A stretch of DNA of 64,000 nt, from NCBI GenBank assembly GCA_022496805.1, contig CM040091.1:21814336-21878335 (forward strand). The letters run 5' to 3'. The position numbers were made by a program, and so were the translations under genes. Positions within the stretch are counted from its first letter, which is position 1; each line of letters begins with the position of its first letter. The notes under the pieces are model-generated. The model made no database searches. It was given only the letters and a program-made list of their open reading frames with translations, and was not told where the DNA came from. Origin of the DNA: Pohlia nutans. Its lineage: Eukaryota; Streptophyta; Bryopsida; Bryales; Mniaceae. This document shows positions 1 through 11,800 of the stretch, piece after piece.

Positions 1-1217
1 GGAGATGTACATGTGACAAACTTAAGTCTGGTAACTGATTTGAGTTATGAAGTTTATATCCAAAAGGGGGCACTAAGAGTAAACTTCGCTAGCCATGATC
101 TTAAAGTATGGATAGACAAACTACCCCCAACAAACTCTGTATTCACGGTGGTTTATGAGACAAGCGTTATGATTATTCAAGTGAAAGTATTTATTACCAT
201 CCATATATCCATATTCTCTTATGTACCGGACATTTATTTTTGTGTTTAAAAATGTACATTACAGGTACATAAAGGTGGAATCAACCAAAAACAAATTGGC
301 AAATTCTCACTAAAATTTTACTTGATTTTGGGGATGGCTACTTTTACACTTTAAAAAATGTGCAAAAATGAATGCAATCCTCCAAGGTTTCCTTAGAAAA
401 AATATTGAAATCACCACTAATTGAATGAAAGAGCCTTATGATAGATAATTACATGGATGATAATATATTCACGAATGATTATATCTGTTTTTTCCTTACT
501 TGGCTACATCCTAGGGGCATGTTGCTCTACCCGGCCTTTTACTAGTTATCGAGATATAGCCAAAAAATGATTTTTATTTTTATTTTTTGAAACAAAAGAT
601 CAACATTTCATTGCAAACAAAATGAACATCACAAATACCAAGCGACAAGCCGCTGGCGAAGAAGACACCAAGCACCAAAGAAAACCCTGACTGAAGGCAC
701 CCACCATTGGCTTGAAGGAGTTCTATCTAACCTGCATACCATGTCTAAAAACAAAAGTCTCATTCCGGCACCAAACATGGTCAATTTGATCCATTTGTGC
801 TCCTCTTGTGGTACTGTATGATGCCATCCTACCTTGATGAATGACGGCATCTCAAATCATTCGATCAACTTTGGCCTTAGACCAGAAGTCTTGACTAAAA
901 CAAATTGAGTTTTGATTGAGCCATGCAATCCAATTTTGTGGAATTATTTTTAGAAAGAACTAAAATTGAACAAAAACCTCATTCCTTTATTGCCAAAATA
1001 TTCATCCATGTTGACATATTTTCATCTATTTGAGCAAATTCTCAACTAATTAGGATGACTTCATTTGCAAACCACTGCAATTTTTGTTTCACTAGTAACA
1101 CCTCTTCAAAAAATCACAAAATCAAAATTGCAGGAAAATCTAAACTCTAAACCTTAACAACAAAATAAAATATAAAAAAAATTAGCTGCTACCCCTCCTT
1201 GACTTTACGGATATCTC
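1..1217. other. Intergenic, no gene seen
   Basis: AT-rich DNA with short ORFs only. I see no conserved domain, RNA gene or paired terminal repeats. It ends at the TAA target duplication of the next element. Confidence 0.5.
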
Positions 1218-1220
1218 TAA

Positions 1221-1577
1221 GGGCCGCTTCACACTATGGCCGAAGGTCGAGAGGCCGTCGATTTCCACTAATCAAATTGCAAGAAACCATGATTTTGGCC
1301 TCTTGACCCTTCACACTAGAGGCCAAAGTCCAAAGGCCGTGGACCTTCAAAATGCTTACATGGCAACACTTTTTGACCAAGGTGACAGCCTCTCGAGAGG
1401 AAGTTTGGGTCCTACATTTTGCAAGACCCAAACTATGGTCGAGAGGCCGTCGAAATTTTTATCATAAAAAATGAAAACTATATTTTATTGCCTATTTTCA
1501 GTATATTTTCAGTAGATTTCTTTAGACTCTCAACAAAGTTTGGACTCTCAATCCCACGGCCATAGTGTGAAGCGCCC
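1221..1577. mobile_element. Harbinger/Tourist-like MITE
   Basis: Terminal inverted repeats GGGCCGCTTCACACTATGGC (left) and the complement of it (GCCATAGTGTGAAGCGCCC, right) enclose about 357 bp. The copy is flanked on both sides by TAA (1218-1220 and 1578-1580). TIRs starting GGGC with a TWA duplication are the known signature of PIF/Harbinger-derived MITEs. Relatives lie at 36550 and 44668-45028. It carries no coding capacity. It sits at the left edge of the duplicated segment; the other copy of that segment (near 53085) lacks it. Confidence 0.75.
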
Positions 1578-2180
1578 TAATACTCAAGAATGTTATGGCT
1601 GTATGCCGGTAACACCGAATTCTCAAACATCAGCGAACGAGTCTCGAGCACAGGCAGTGCTATCTTTAGGCAATGAAAGTCGGCAACAAAGTCAGACTTG
1701 AAGGAGAAGCTTGTGGGTTTTCCATCACAGATAGACACTCATCGTGGAATTGAGTGCTGCTCACTGCAAGCAATATCATCTTCTTCATGAACTATGAATA
1801 AACTCAACCTTTCATTTCCTTCGAAATCATTAGAGTAGGAAGGAACTAGCTCGCACTCTCGATCTGGGCTTCATCATACACGTACCTCATTAACTGGCAT
1901 TGTCACTTCTTCATTAGATCGACATTGTGATGTATCTGAGAGCAGGTAAGGAATTGATCTTGTGAACAATCTAGATTTTCCATCATAGACAGACAGACAC
2001 AGTTCATCGTGGAATTGAGTGCCGCTCAAGCAACACCATCAATCTTCGAATAAATTCAACCCCCTCATTTCCTTCGAAATCATTAGCATAGGAAGGAAAC
2101 TAGCTAGCACTCTCGGGGTTTCATCAAACAGTCACCCAGTTGGCATTGATTGTCGCTTCTTCATTAGATCGAAGCCTCGG

Positions 2181-2188
2181 TATATAAA
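2181..2188 (+). promoter_or_regulatory. TATA box of the 142-aa gene (copy A)
   Basis: TATATAAA lies 41 bp before the chosen ATG, which would give a short leader. The duplicate at 52736-52748 reads GGTAAAG where this copy reads GGTATATAAAG, so a 4-bp TATA deletion has removed the box there. Confidence 0.55.
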
Positions 2189-2228
2189 GTTGTGGTATAG
2201 AAGGTGGGCAATCGATCGATCGATAGTT

Positions 2229-2657
2229 ATGAGGCGGGAGGGGCGAGTGCGAGGGAAGCCCACGAGCAAGTCCAGAGTGACGGGGCGCTGCAGGTCCGGC
2301 AAGACGCGGTGCCGCAGCTGCCGCGATCACCCCGTGGACAAGGCGCGGGCCAAGCGTCTGGGCCGCCACAAGCGATTCGCCGCCGACGTGCTCCGCAACC
2401 CGTCTCTCGCAGCATTCTCGCTCTCTGGACAACCAGCTGGCTCTCCTCGTCGACCTCGGGAGCTTGACGATGAGGTCGACGCCGTGCGCGTGGGCATCTT
2501 CGTTGCCACTGTGAATAGCGTGATCGAAGCGGCGCTTGAAGCTGATGCTTGCACCACTCTAGTATCGATTCATGGCTCAGATGAAAGCTGGTCAGATGTT
2601 GAGCTCTCGGACGACGACAGCGACGACTGGAGTATGGTGGACGACCATGATGTGTGA
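2229..2657 (+). CDS. Uncharacterised 142-aa basic/acidic protein, copy A
   Basis: Single-exon ORF starting MRREGRVRGKPTSK. I start at this ATG because the in-frame extension upstream runs through the TATA box and is not conserved in frame in the duplicate, whereas the 142-aa ORF keeps the same length in both copies. Residues 1-50 are rich in Arg and Lys and hold a C-x6-C-x2-C-x2-H cluster (C21, C28, C31, H34) followed by HPV and RAKRLGRHKR. The middle (about 65-110) is mixed. The last 25 residues are strongly acidic (ESWSDVELSDDDSDDW). There is no signal peptide or membrane segment. The Cys/His cluster could bind a metal and the basic stretch could direct the protein to the nucleus; both are inference. 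The family is not one I can name. Two intact copies in one window argue that it is a real gene. Confidence 0.7.
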   Translation: MRREGRVRGKPTSKSRVTGRCRSGKTRCRSCRDHPVDKARAKRLGRHKRFAADVLRNPSLAAFSLSGQPAGSPRRPRELDDEVDAVRVGIFVATVNSVIEAALEADACTTLVSIHGSDESWSDVELSDDDSDDWSMVDDHDV

Positions 2658-3813
2658 ATTCCTTCAGGGTTGGTCCCTGTTGGAGTTTGGCACGACAATT
2701 TCAGCAACGGAATCACCTTGTGAGCATGGTCGGCACGACAGTTTCAGCAAAGGAAGTGCGTGAATGCATGGTGTGTACAATAGTTCTTCACAAATCGTGA
2801 AGTGGAGTGAGTAGAGTTGGTGATAAAATCAAAATGGCTGCTAAACTCTATGTCCCATTCAGGCTCTTATAAAAACAAAAAATAGAAAAGGGTCCCCTCA
2901 TTTTTACAAATAGGGTACCCTGTGGAGTGGAGTAAGTAGGGTTTGTGATTAGGTCAAAATTACCCTAAGCTTTATAGAGTGAAAAAATGTGAAAATGGGG
3001 TCCGCTCAATATGAGTTGATCTCATTGACCTTTGGGATTTACAAACACACTAGGGTCCTCTATAATTTGTGTAGGATTTTGTCGCAATCCGCACAGCAGG
3101 TCCTATACTACTGTTCCATCGAAGTTCCCAACAACTATCCACAAAGTACTCAGCATTTACAAGAATCAAAACTCTCGGAGCCAGACTATTGATTACTGCT
3201 CAAGCCACTCCATGCGGACAAACGATTTCGGGTGACAGAGAAATTAGACTGCAATAATATGCTCTTGTAATCTGCACAAATAAAGTGCAATACTCTTTGT
3301 TCAATTGGAGCTTCTGGTTCAGATTTGAGAGGAAAAACCCCAATGTACAGAATAAGAAAATATTTGGAAGTGAACACCAAATCAGGTGATCAAACGCACA
3401 AACCATGCAGTGTGTTGTAAATTTCATTTCAGACCTTTTTCGTTTGAATCGGCTTTGTAAACTAAGTTACACTTGCGGAAAGCATCCATTTGTTTCCCAA
3501 AAAAAAAAAGAGTTACACTTGCGGTTTACCCCTGATGAAGTGGGTGGTTAGGTTTACTCTGAACCGCAGGTAGTTAGCAAGACAGACTGAACTTGAGTGA
3601 AGAAGCCACCACGGGGATTCAAACAAATGGCACCAAGAACAGTTTCTGTTGTTTCCACTGACATCGCCTGCCAAGCTCAGTGGAAAGACTCTTGAAATTT
3701 TGCAACGGCTCATTAAATCTATCCTCTTTGTAGTGAGCATGAATCGCATTCAATTCAAGTTGTGACAGCTTTTTTCTGTGACATGTGCTTGCGACCGAAA
3801 ACTGCCCTTCAGG
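2658..3813. other. Spacer and 5' region of the Mpv17-family gene
   Basis: No gene seen. The spacer is conserved in the inverted duplicate. It contains a small poly(A)-ended insertion at 3479-3510 and the presumed promoter and leader of the Mpv17-family gene. Confidence 0.5.
3479..3510 (+). mobile_element. Tiny poly(A)-ended retroposed insertion
   Basis: A 32-bp insert ending in 11 A residues plus G is flanked by a perfect 14-bp direct repeat, AGTTACACTTGCGG, at 3465-3478 and 3511-3524. The inverted duplicate has a single copy of this motif and no insert. A long target duplication plus a poly(A) tail is the mark of LINE-driven retroposition. Confidence 0.7.
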
Positions 3814-6105
3814 ATGCTCAAATTGGTGGCTAATCTAAGATCAGTCGGGGGAGGTCAATATCGTCATCTCTGCCATGTCAAGAACAATATCGCATTGCCA
3901 ACACGATGGCATCGTCAACACATCAGAGTTGCCACGGTCAACCCCACGTTGATTTTCCTCAGAAAGCATTGCACGAAAGCTAATTATGTCTCTGTGCGCG
4001 GTTTGGCGACTGGTACGACTTCCACTGCCTCGGGATCACCCCCTGGCTCGGGATTCACAGCATGGTACTTGCGCATGCTCAACACATATCCCCTTCCCAC
4101 CAAGAGTGTCACTGCTGCCAATATCCTTGCCTTTGCAGACATGACCGCCCAAGTACGTGATATATCTTATACCCTGTTTTTCTTTTTCAGCTTGTCTGAG
4201 TTCATTTTTATCTGAAATGCATCTTGCGGAATTTGAGCAGAGTGATTAACCCCTAAATAACACTGAAGCTAAAGTTAAGCCTCATGTGTTAAATACATCC
4301 AAGACTCTCAATTCTGTCAAATGGGGACCTTTTTTGTCCAATTTTCTTTACTGACCAAACCTAAAATTAATGGTTTCACTCTGCACAATGTCAGAGCTTC
4401 ACCTTAAGTGTATGTTGAATTTCTTCATGCTAAGATTATTGCTTTAAAATGTTATGGCACATGCATGTTTTTCAATGATATCCGATTTGAATGATATTTT
4501 GCACAATTGAATTGGTCATTTTATAACCATGAAGCAGTGGTTCTTTAGGTGTTTCTTGAGATTGTAGTTTCATTGTGTCATCTAAAAGAGCAAAAAGTAA
4601 ACGAGATGTAAGATTGCGTATTAGCAAAATGCCTAAAAAACTGGTGTGTGGTGGTGGCAGTATCTTGCCAACATGACTCTGAAAGAAGGTGAGCCAAAGC
4701 AAGATTGGGACAAAATGCGGACACTGCGGATGTTAGGGATTGGCGCATTTTTCAGCGCACCCATTCTGCACATGTGGTTCAACCTCATGCAGAGGATATT
4801 GCCCCACACAGATATCACCAGTTCCATCAAGAAAGTCCTGGCTGGACAACTCATTGCCTCTCCTGTTGTCAACAGTGCTTTCTTCGCTGTCAATTCCTTT
4901 CTTCAAGGTTGGACAAAATCTCATGGAATTATGCATGCTTAAAATTTTGTAGCACCACAAGGAGAAGGTGTCGCTTTTCACTCCTTCTGTGAGATAAACC
5001 GCGCCATTTTACACTCACCAAGTTTTTGGTTGGACTTGGTGAGTGCAATTTGTCACGTAGCACAAGCGTGTACAGCAAAAAGCGACAATGCCTTTGCTTG
5101 TAGTGTAGGCTTCATGATACGACAAAAAAATTGATGTGTATATCTCACTTAATATTGACTATTTTAAGAAATAAAAACATTCCAATAGATGGGTTGGAAA
5201 TTTTGGAAGGGGATGATTCTCTTATGTTTTTTTTCTATTACTATAAACATAATTTTGGAGCTCAAAATACCATGTTTTTGACCCAAAAGCCCTCTCTGAC
5301 CTTTTAGGGTTAACTCACGCAACTACAAAAGCACTCACTACCAAAAAAAAAAAGGTGTTCTTTTTCCCCACTTTCATTTCAATATTGTTTTTGTCAAAGG
5401 AGTGTCAAAAACAACACCCTTTTTTGGTATTGTCAGTTTTGGGTCATCTTCCAAACAGCATGACATCACATGTATACAAGTTTGCATAGTGATGAAAGTC
5501 TTGATGAATGAGTTATCACAGGATGTTGGTTACAGGGGAAAGTGTAGACCAAGCCATTGAGAAAATCAAGCAGGACCTGTGGCCGACTTGGAAAAGTGGA
5601 GCCGTGTATTGGCCCCCACTCGATTTCGTCACATTTCGTTATGTCCCTGTACATCTTCAGGTAGCGTTCCTTCCTTTGGCTCTAATTATGCATAATGATA
5701 TATTCCATTTTCTGTCTTTAACCCCAAAAGGACCAAGAAGCCCAAATTGAGCCTCATGTTTTTTTCAGCAATTTTGAGTAATTCTTATGTGGACTTCCTT
5801 TTGTTCAAATTTATATATTTTTCGACCAACACATGTAATGTTCTTCATTGATTTTGATGACATAAGGTTTGGTCCCATCTGAATCACATTTTTCACAATA
5901 TAATTGATTGAATTTTTTGTTTTAAATCCATGAATCCTTGGATTTCAACGCAGCCATGCTTAGACACAGGATTGGATTGTGACACTTGTAGGTGTTTTTC
6001 AACAATTGCTGCTCATTCATCTGGACGATCTACCTTACTTCCATGGCAGGCAAGAAAGCAGAGGCTCCGTCTACAGATAAACTTGCACTACACAAACCAT
6101 GTTGA
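3814..6105 (+). CDS. Mpv17/PMP22-family membrane protein, complete (4 exons)
   Basis: Exons 3814-4152, 4661-4907, 5536-5660 and 5992-6105 join in phase to 825 bp (274 aa), all with GT-AG borders. Residues 1-80 are basic and rich in Ser/Thr, consistent with a mitochondrial presequence, although the subcellular site is inferred. The family opening WYLRMLNTYPLPTKSVTAAN is at about 84-103, ending DMTAQ at 113. Exon 2 supplies the central membrane region (HMWFNLM, KKVLAGQLIASPVV). Exon 3 carries the W-P-W...WPP.DF.TF.YVPVHLQ signature. Exon 4 encodes VFFNNCCSFIWTIYLT and a polar tail ending HKPC. The family sits in inner mitochondrial or peroxisomal membranes and affects solute permeability. I chose the ATG at MLKLVAN because the upstream extension has no ATG. 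Intron 2 carries a hairpin MITE and intron 3 a decayed TTAA-class element. Exon 1 is duplicated at 50619-50957. Confidence 0.9.
4956..5094. mobile_element. Hairpin MITE, TGTCGCTTTT family, in intron 2
   Basis: Ends read AAGGTGTCGCTTTTCA and GCAAAAAGCGACAATGCC. Inside is a strong stem, CACTCACCAAGT against ACTTGGTGAGTG. Related ends occur at about 32997-33096 and 51276-51449. Exact borders are uncertain. Confidence 0.55.
5716..5935 (+). mobile_element. Decayed TTAA-class MITE (GGACCAAG subfamily), intron 3
   Basis: TAACCCCAAAAGGACCAAGAAG at the left, then sequence parallel to the intact copy at 31944-32183 (GCCTCAT, CAACACATGTAATGTTCTTC, CCATGAATCCTTGG). The right TIR has lost its last bases. 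Confidence 0.6.
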
Positions 6106-6295
6106 ACTATGTTTTTTTTTGCCTTTCTTAATCACATGATTTGTTCTAAAGCTACAACTTCACAAAAAAAATCATTTTTTTAGGGTTACAATCACCATAA
6201 TGCCGTACTGGAAGCACTGGAATGACCAAATTTCATTTTTTCCATAAAATTAGTATTAAAATTAGTATTAAAAGTAGCATATGGTAGCTCCAGTA

Positions 6296-6447
6296 TACCG
6301 TACCCACATAGCAGGTTCGTACAAGCTGTGGTGAATCATTTAAAGTATTTTGATGACACATAGACTATTTCGTAGGTTACAACTGACGTCTATGTGACAT
6401 GAGGCAAAATAAATATGTTTGTGTAAACCTATTATGTGGGTACGGTA
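6296..6447. mobile_element. Short MITE with TACCGTACCCACATA ends
   Basis: Perfect inverted ends TACCGTACCCACATA and TATGTGGGTACGGTA, flanked by TA on both sides, about 152 bp. Confidence 0.65.
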
Positions 6448-7034
6448 TATATATCAGAGTTTATTTGATAAGTTTTTGTAGTTTTACAAATGGCTCTCTG
6501 TTTGTTGTATTCGTCCATTTGAAGCACCTTCTTGGGCAAATTGGTCTACACTCAAACTGACAAATTGGACAGCATCTCCATGGAGAACGTTTAAATATTT
6601 ATTTGGAGTCTTTTGAATGGAATATATGCATAGGCCAATGTCATATTCTTTGTATTCCTTGTGAGTACGTAGATCACCTAACCACTCTACTTAGTTGTAG
6701 AATATAATGCAATAAAATTATAGAGCATCGCAGCCTTTGAAGCAAATGCCCACAAAAATTTCAACTACAAAAAGAATCCTTTCATCCACTGAATGAGCCT
6801 TGTACAAATTTGACAAAGGTATCAAGTTGTATATTTCTAAAGGGATTCACCTCTAAGCATGCAAAGAGCCCTGTGGGGCCAAGTTTGGTCAATTTTTAGT
6901 CAAACGTTGATTTTCACCTAGTTCTTCATTTCAAATGAAAATGGTCTTAGCTAAAAAAAAAGTGGGGCTATCTGCTGCTTTCTAAACCAATTTACCATTC
7001 TTCAAAATTGTTAAAATTTCATTTTTTTTAAATC

Positions 7035-7490
7035 TTTAATTCCTAAACGTCCTCACCCTACTCCGAATTTAAAAAAATTCAAAGATGTCTTATAAAATGT
7101 AACTAAGAGGGATATTTTGAACCTGATATATGTAAAGTTGTACATTATGAACTTTTTATTCTATGTAGACATTTAGATCTATGATTTTTGTCATCAATAT
7201 TTTTGTATAAAATTTGAAACTTAAATTTGATAATTCTTTTGTGATCTGATTAGGAATAAGATATTGACAATTTATACATGAAATTTGTTGTGGTTGGTTG
7301 AATTATAATACTCTCTAAGTTTATTGATTTAGTTGCTTAATTTTATGAGTTGACGTTTTTAAGAGCATGAAATCTTAAAAAAAAATTGGTTGAATCACTA
7401 CAACATGAAATGAGGCATAAAAATATCACACATCATTCCCTTTCTAATCGGATCACACATGTATGAAGCTAACTTCCTATAAAATAAAAA
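7035..7490. mobile_element. TTAA-class element remnant (540-580 bp subfamily)
   Basis: Starts TTTAATTCCTAAACGTCCTCACCC and follows the same interior as 33664-34239 (GATATTGACAATTTA, AACATGAAATGAGGCATAAAA, CGGATCACACATG). The right end is lost into another repeat. Confidence 0.6.
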
Positions 7491-8075
7491 TATCTTTACA
7501 AAAATGGAGATGATTTACAGAGCAAAGTTGAAAATGTTAATGTGAAGATCACATCTGTATGGTTGGATTCATTATTATTTTTATTAATAATTTTTAATGA
7601 ATTTTGCAAGGTTTTCTCTTTAAATTCAATCAAAAATTCCAAATTAACACAAGAATAAAATAAAATATTGTAATGAAATTGGAATAACATGGACTACGAG
7701 ATGGTATGGTTTCCATTAATTGATTCTACTTATTTTGAAAAATTGTGTTTAAGGTCTCACTTTTTGAACTAAGAATGAAACTTGACATAAACCAATTGTA
7801 TTGTTTTTCAAAAAAACATAATACCTTCTTTTGAAGATCCATACCGTACAAATGTTAAATCAATAGCACAAGAACCAAAAGAAATTTGGATGGATGAAAA
7901 ACTGTACAAGACGTAGTACTCAGAAAGATTGCAATCTATTCGTTGTCCATAATAAGAACGTATGCATGTTAAAGGAATAACAATAAGTTGTAAGAGAAAA
8001 ATAGTTTAAAAGTATAGTATGTTCTAAAATGTGAAGAATTGATGCGGTTTGACCACGTACTTGTAGTGTGCACAC

Positions 8076-8262
8076 TTAACATGCAATAGCATGCACTCTC
8101 TCAGCCTTGGCTCTACAGTAGATGGTGTGGAATATTCCACACCCAACAATACTTCATCAGTAGCTAAGTGGACAGGTGGAGGCTTAAGGTGATGAGCAAT
8201 GTGCATGAACAATGTGCATGAAGGAAGGCAGTGGGCATGAAGGCTACAGAATGTTATGTAGA
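8076..8262. repeat. Dispersed repeat with AACATTCAGTAGC-type ends, copy 1
   Basis: Contains CTACAGTAGATGGTGTGGAA and ends GGCTACAGAATGTTATG. Copies at about 16165-16305 and 25655-25835, with fragments near 22965-23050 and 23583. The ends form an imperfect inverted repeat, so it is probably a MITE. Confidence 0.55.
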
Positions 8263-8885
8263 TGTGGTTCATGTCAATGCAAGCCAGACCTCCTTCCCTC
8301 ACCACACATTTGACCACAATCACACAACAGGTATCATCCAGAACCAAAGGTACGATAATCAAACAACTTGAAAAGGAAAAATTACCATGGCGAGAATGAT
8401 ACACAAAACCGCGACTTTTTGTTTGCAAAACCCATGCATCTCATGGTCTGGGGGAAAAAACTAAAACTACTATACAGATTGGCAGGGAAATCAACCTGCG
8501 CAAGCCACAACAACCATGGCATGGCTGACAAGCTTACAACTCCTATAGGGAGTAGCCCTCTCTCTTTTCTCTCTCTGTCTCTCTTCAATAAGCACGCCCT
8601 GACTACAATAAGTGCATATGTGTCGTGAGCAAGACGGCTACGATATTTTGTCTTTCTTCATTGTAAATGACCTGCAGATGGGTGTCGTCATAACCCCCAT
8701 TCTTCTTCTATACCCCCATGGAAAACCACCTCAAATCCACACCTTTTGCGCAGAAAATTTACCAGATGCTAACTGACCTTAGGATCAGATATATGACAAT
8801 CCGGAGACATGAATCAAAACCCATGTATGGTACAATTTTCTGAGATTAGAAAACATAATAATCACCCTCCTTGCTTTTTTACTAG

Positions 8886-11800
8886 TTAGTGAGTCTCCAG
8901 CTTTGGCCGTTTCAGAGCAGGCTCAGGCTCTGCTGCCATTGGTGATGGCCGCGTCCTTCCTTGTGATTGATGACTCTGGGCAGACGACTCCGGTGTTGTG
9001 GCAACCTGAAAAAAATATTAATAGAAAACAAACCCACCATTAGACCCCGGGAAAATTATCAGATAGCACTTTCCTATTATGAAAATACAAAACTCCTTAA
9101 TAGATCCTGTCCCCATTTTCAGCACCATTCGAATGCACTAAAAAATGTATTATTTTGGATATCGTATACATAAGTAATAAAGTTTCATGAGTAGGCTGCT
9201 AAGCATTGTCATAATTAATAGATGTAATTGTGAGGTACATTTACATTTTTAGGGCTATTCACGTTTTTGGAACAATCACTCTTATGGGGAAACCACCATT
9301 TCACTGAACATGGTTTCTAGATTGTTTCAAGAATTTTCAGACAGCATCTGAATCTTACAATGGCATCATAGGGAAGCTTCTGTATTATCATTGTGACGAC
9401 ATGATCTCCATAAATTAAAGAGAAGAATTCGCTTTTTTATGATGTCTAAAAATGCCTGACATTCTGGAAACCCTAAACCCTTAGGATTGCGAAATGAAAG
9501 TCAAGACTGTTGATTACCTTCACTGAAGTATCAGCGGCAGCAACTGTAGCGTTCTGCCCAAGATCAATTTGGACAGATATATTGGCTTTACTCAGGTCCA
9601 CTCCTGAGCTCTGCAATGCTCGTGTCAAAGTGTCCAGCAACCTGCCAGTTTCAGAATGTAGCAGCCTCAGCACACAAGCCTTTACATAACTATCTCCTCT
9701 TTCAGTTCCATGGTCAAAACCAACAACAATACCATCAAAATAATTGAGGAAGAATGCAAGTTTTGAGAATTTCACACAAAGATTTTAGTTATCCAAAAAA
9801 GTAGTTTTTTTGGATCTATACATGCAATGTTATTGACCACATCTAGTGATAATAAAAAAAACCCTCATTTAACTTAAAATTTCCATAGTATGAAAAATTC
9901 ACAACCATGGATACCCGGCAACGACGAAAGGAGCACATTACAAGAGCAGTTGCGTGTGCATAATATAAGACTGTAGCAGGACTTGTGATTAGATTCAAGG
10001 AGTAAAGGATTTCTTACCCTTGAGAGTACATAGACGACACATTGATGACGCCGCCTTGGATACGAGGTAAAGGTGGAGAGGGAGAAGCAGCAGATGCATC
10101 ACCAGGAGTGCCATGATCATTAGGTTGTGATTGCCAGGCTTGTTGTTTCTCTTGAGACACAGAAGCGCCTTGCGGTTGTCGAGGAGCACTTGCAGTGGGA
10201 GCATCTATTCTACCTATAAACGTCGCCGCGGATCGTTGAGGCTCAGCCTTGGATTGCTGGCCAGCCATTTGGTCAGCGAGGGAAAACCGAGGCCGCACTT
10301 CAAACTGGTGATCAGGAGTGGCGGCCCGCGCGTACCCGGGGTTATACCCATTTTCAAGGGAGCTCACAGTATCCGGGTCACTCAACTTCTCCTTCGCAGG
10401 AGAGTTTGACGCCGGGTTAACTCGGCTGACGGAGGGTACGATGGGCAAGGCATAGGGCAATGGAATGGCCTGCTGGAGAGACTGTTGTACTCCCACTGCC
10501 AGTGGCTGTGCAGTCAGTGCAGTTGCATTCTCCTTCTCCCCCTCTAACGAGGAAACGCAGCTGTGAATGCTGCACGCTGGCCGGCTCGAGCCCTGCTGCG
10601 TGTTGTTGACCCCGACTGTGGACAGAGCCTCCGACGCTGGGGCTGCTGCTTGTTGTTGCTCAGAGGCACGTGGTGCGACGTTCACTTCTGTCGTTGGCTT
10701 GATGTCTACAGGACTCACTCCTGCACTGAAGTCCTTTGCGAACACGAGAGCGTTGATTTGTGAGATTTCTTCACCTGATCCTGTCGCCCCTCGCTGCAGA
10801 AACAAGTAGACCACGTGCATATGTGAGTCATTTGTAAAAATTCAAAGCATTTAACACAAATTGAGGACGTTTCAAAATGGCCCGATTTGATTGATCATAT
10901 TGTATTAAAATCATAAGTCCAAATTTGATATCAGTGAAGAACATTACATGTGTTCATCAAAGATAAATATTATCAGACTACAAAGACATGATTTGGGCCC
11001 CCCATGTGGGTTGACCCTTAAAAGACGAAGGATTCGTAATTTTAAGATGAAAAATTCAATTAATCGTATTGTGAAAGAAATATTTCAAATTTTATATCAC
11101 TGGAATCAGCGAAGAACATTGCATGTACTGGTGAAAGAAATTTGAAGTCCACATAGGACCTACTCAAAACTGCTTAAAAAAAAATATGAGGCCCAAATGA
11201 GACTTCTTGTTCCTTTAGGGGTTAAGGAAAAGGCGACAGATGAACATTTTCTCACCTTGCAGAGATCCCAAACCATGGACTTGAGTCTTTCCTGATGCCT
11301 TCCTTGCTCCACATTTTCAAACTTCCGTACCTTATCCTGAAGAACTTGGATATACTCAATAACCTGCAAAGCAGATACAAATTGTTAAAGAAACTTCATA
11401 AGAATCTGTTCAAAACGAGCCTGGTATAAAGTTAGAACGCTAAACCTGGATATTCTAAAGGAGAAAAATAACAGAACTGCCTTAATATAAGAAACCAAGT
11501 TGATTAAATACACGAGGGAGAGTTCATTACCTCAAGTAAGAAAGACGCTTTATCACGCTTCTGATCGCTGTGCGGAACTAAGTCTCTCAGCATTTGAAAC
11601 CTGTCATTAATTTTACTCCGCCTCCGCTGCTCCGTGGCTGAGTGCTTGGACCTTGGAGTGCACGCCCTCAAATCTGCATTCTTGGGATCCATTCTCTGTG
11701 CACCATCCCCTGAGAATGGCAGGAAAATCAAAATATATGTTGATCAGCAATAATGGTATCTCCGTTGCATCCAAGTGTCGGTAATAAATCATTCATTTTT

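Larger units (their letters stand above)
1580..4292 (+). repeat. Segmental duplication, arm A (inverted partner at 50468-53085)
   Basis: The segment from the sequence around TCAAGAATGTTATGGCTGT to GCCTCATGTGTTAA reappears in reverse orientation at 50468-53085. It includes the 142-aa ORF, its intergenic region and exon 1 of the Mpv17-family gene. Similarity holds over coding and non-coding DNA with small indels. Arm A has the complete downstream gene and so looks like the parental locus. Confidence 0.9.
6106..8885. other. Intergenic between the Mpv17-family and BIM1-like genes
   Basis: No gene seen. AT-rich; besides the separately listed elements, 7500-7850 is a reverse-complement relative of about 38340-38680, so it is dispersed repeat. 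The last few hundred bases probably include the BIM1-like 3' UTR. Confidence 0.5.
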
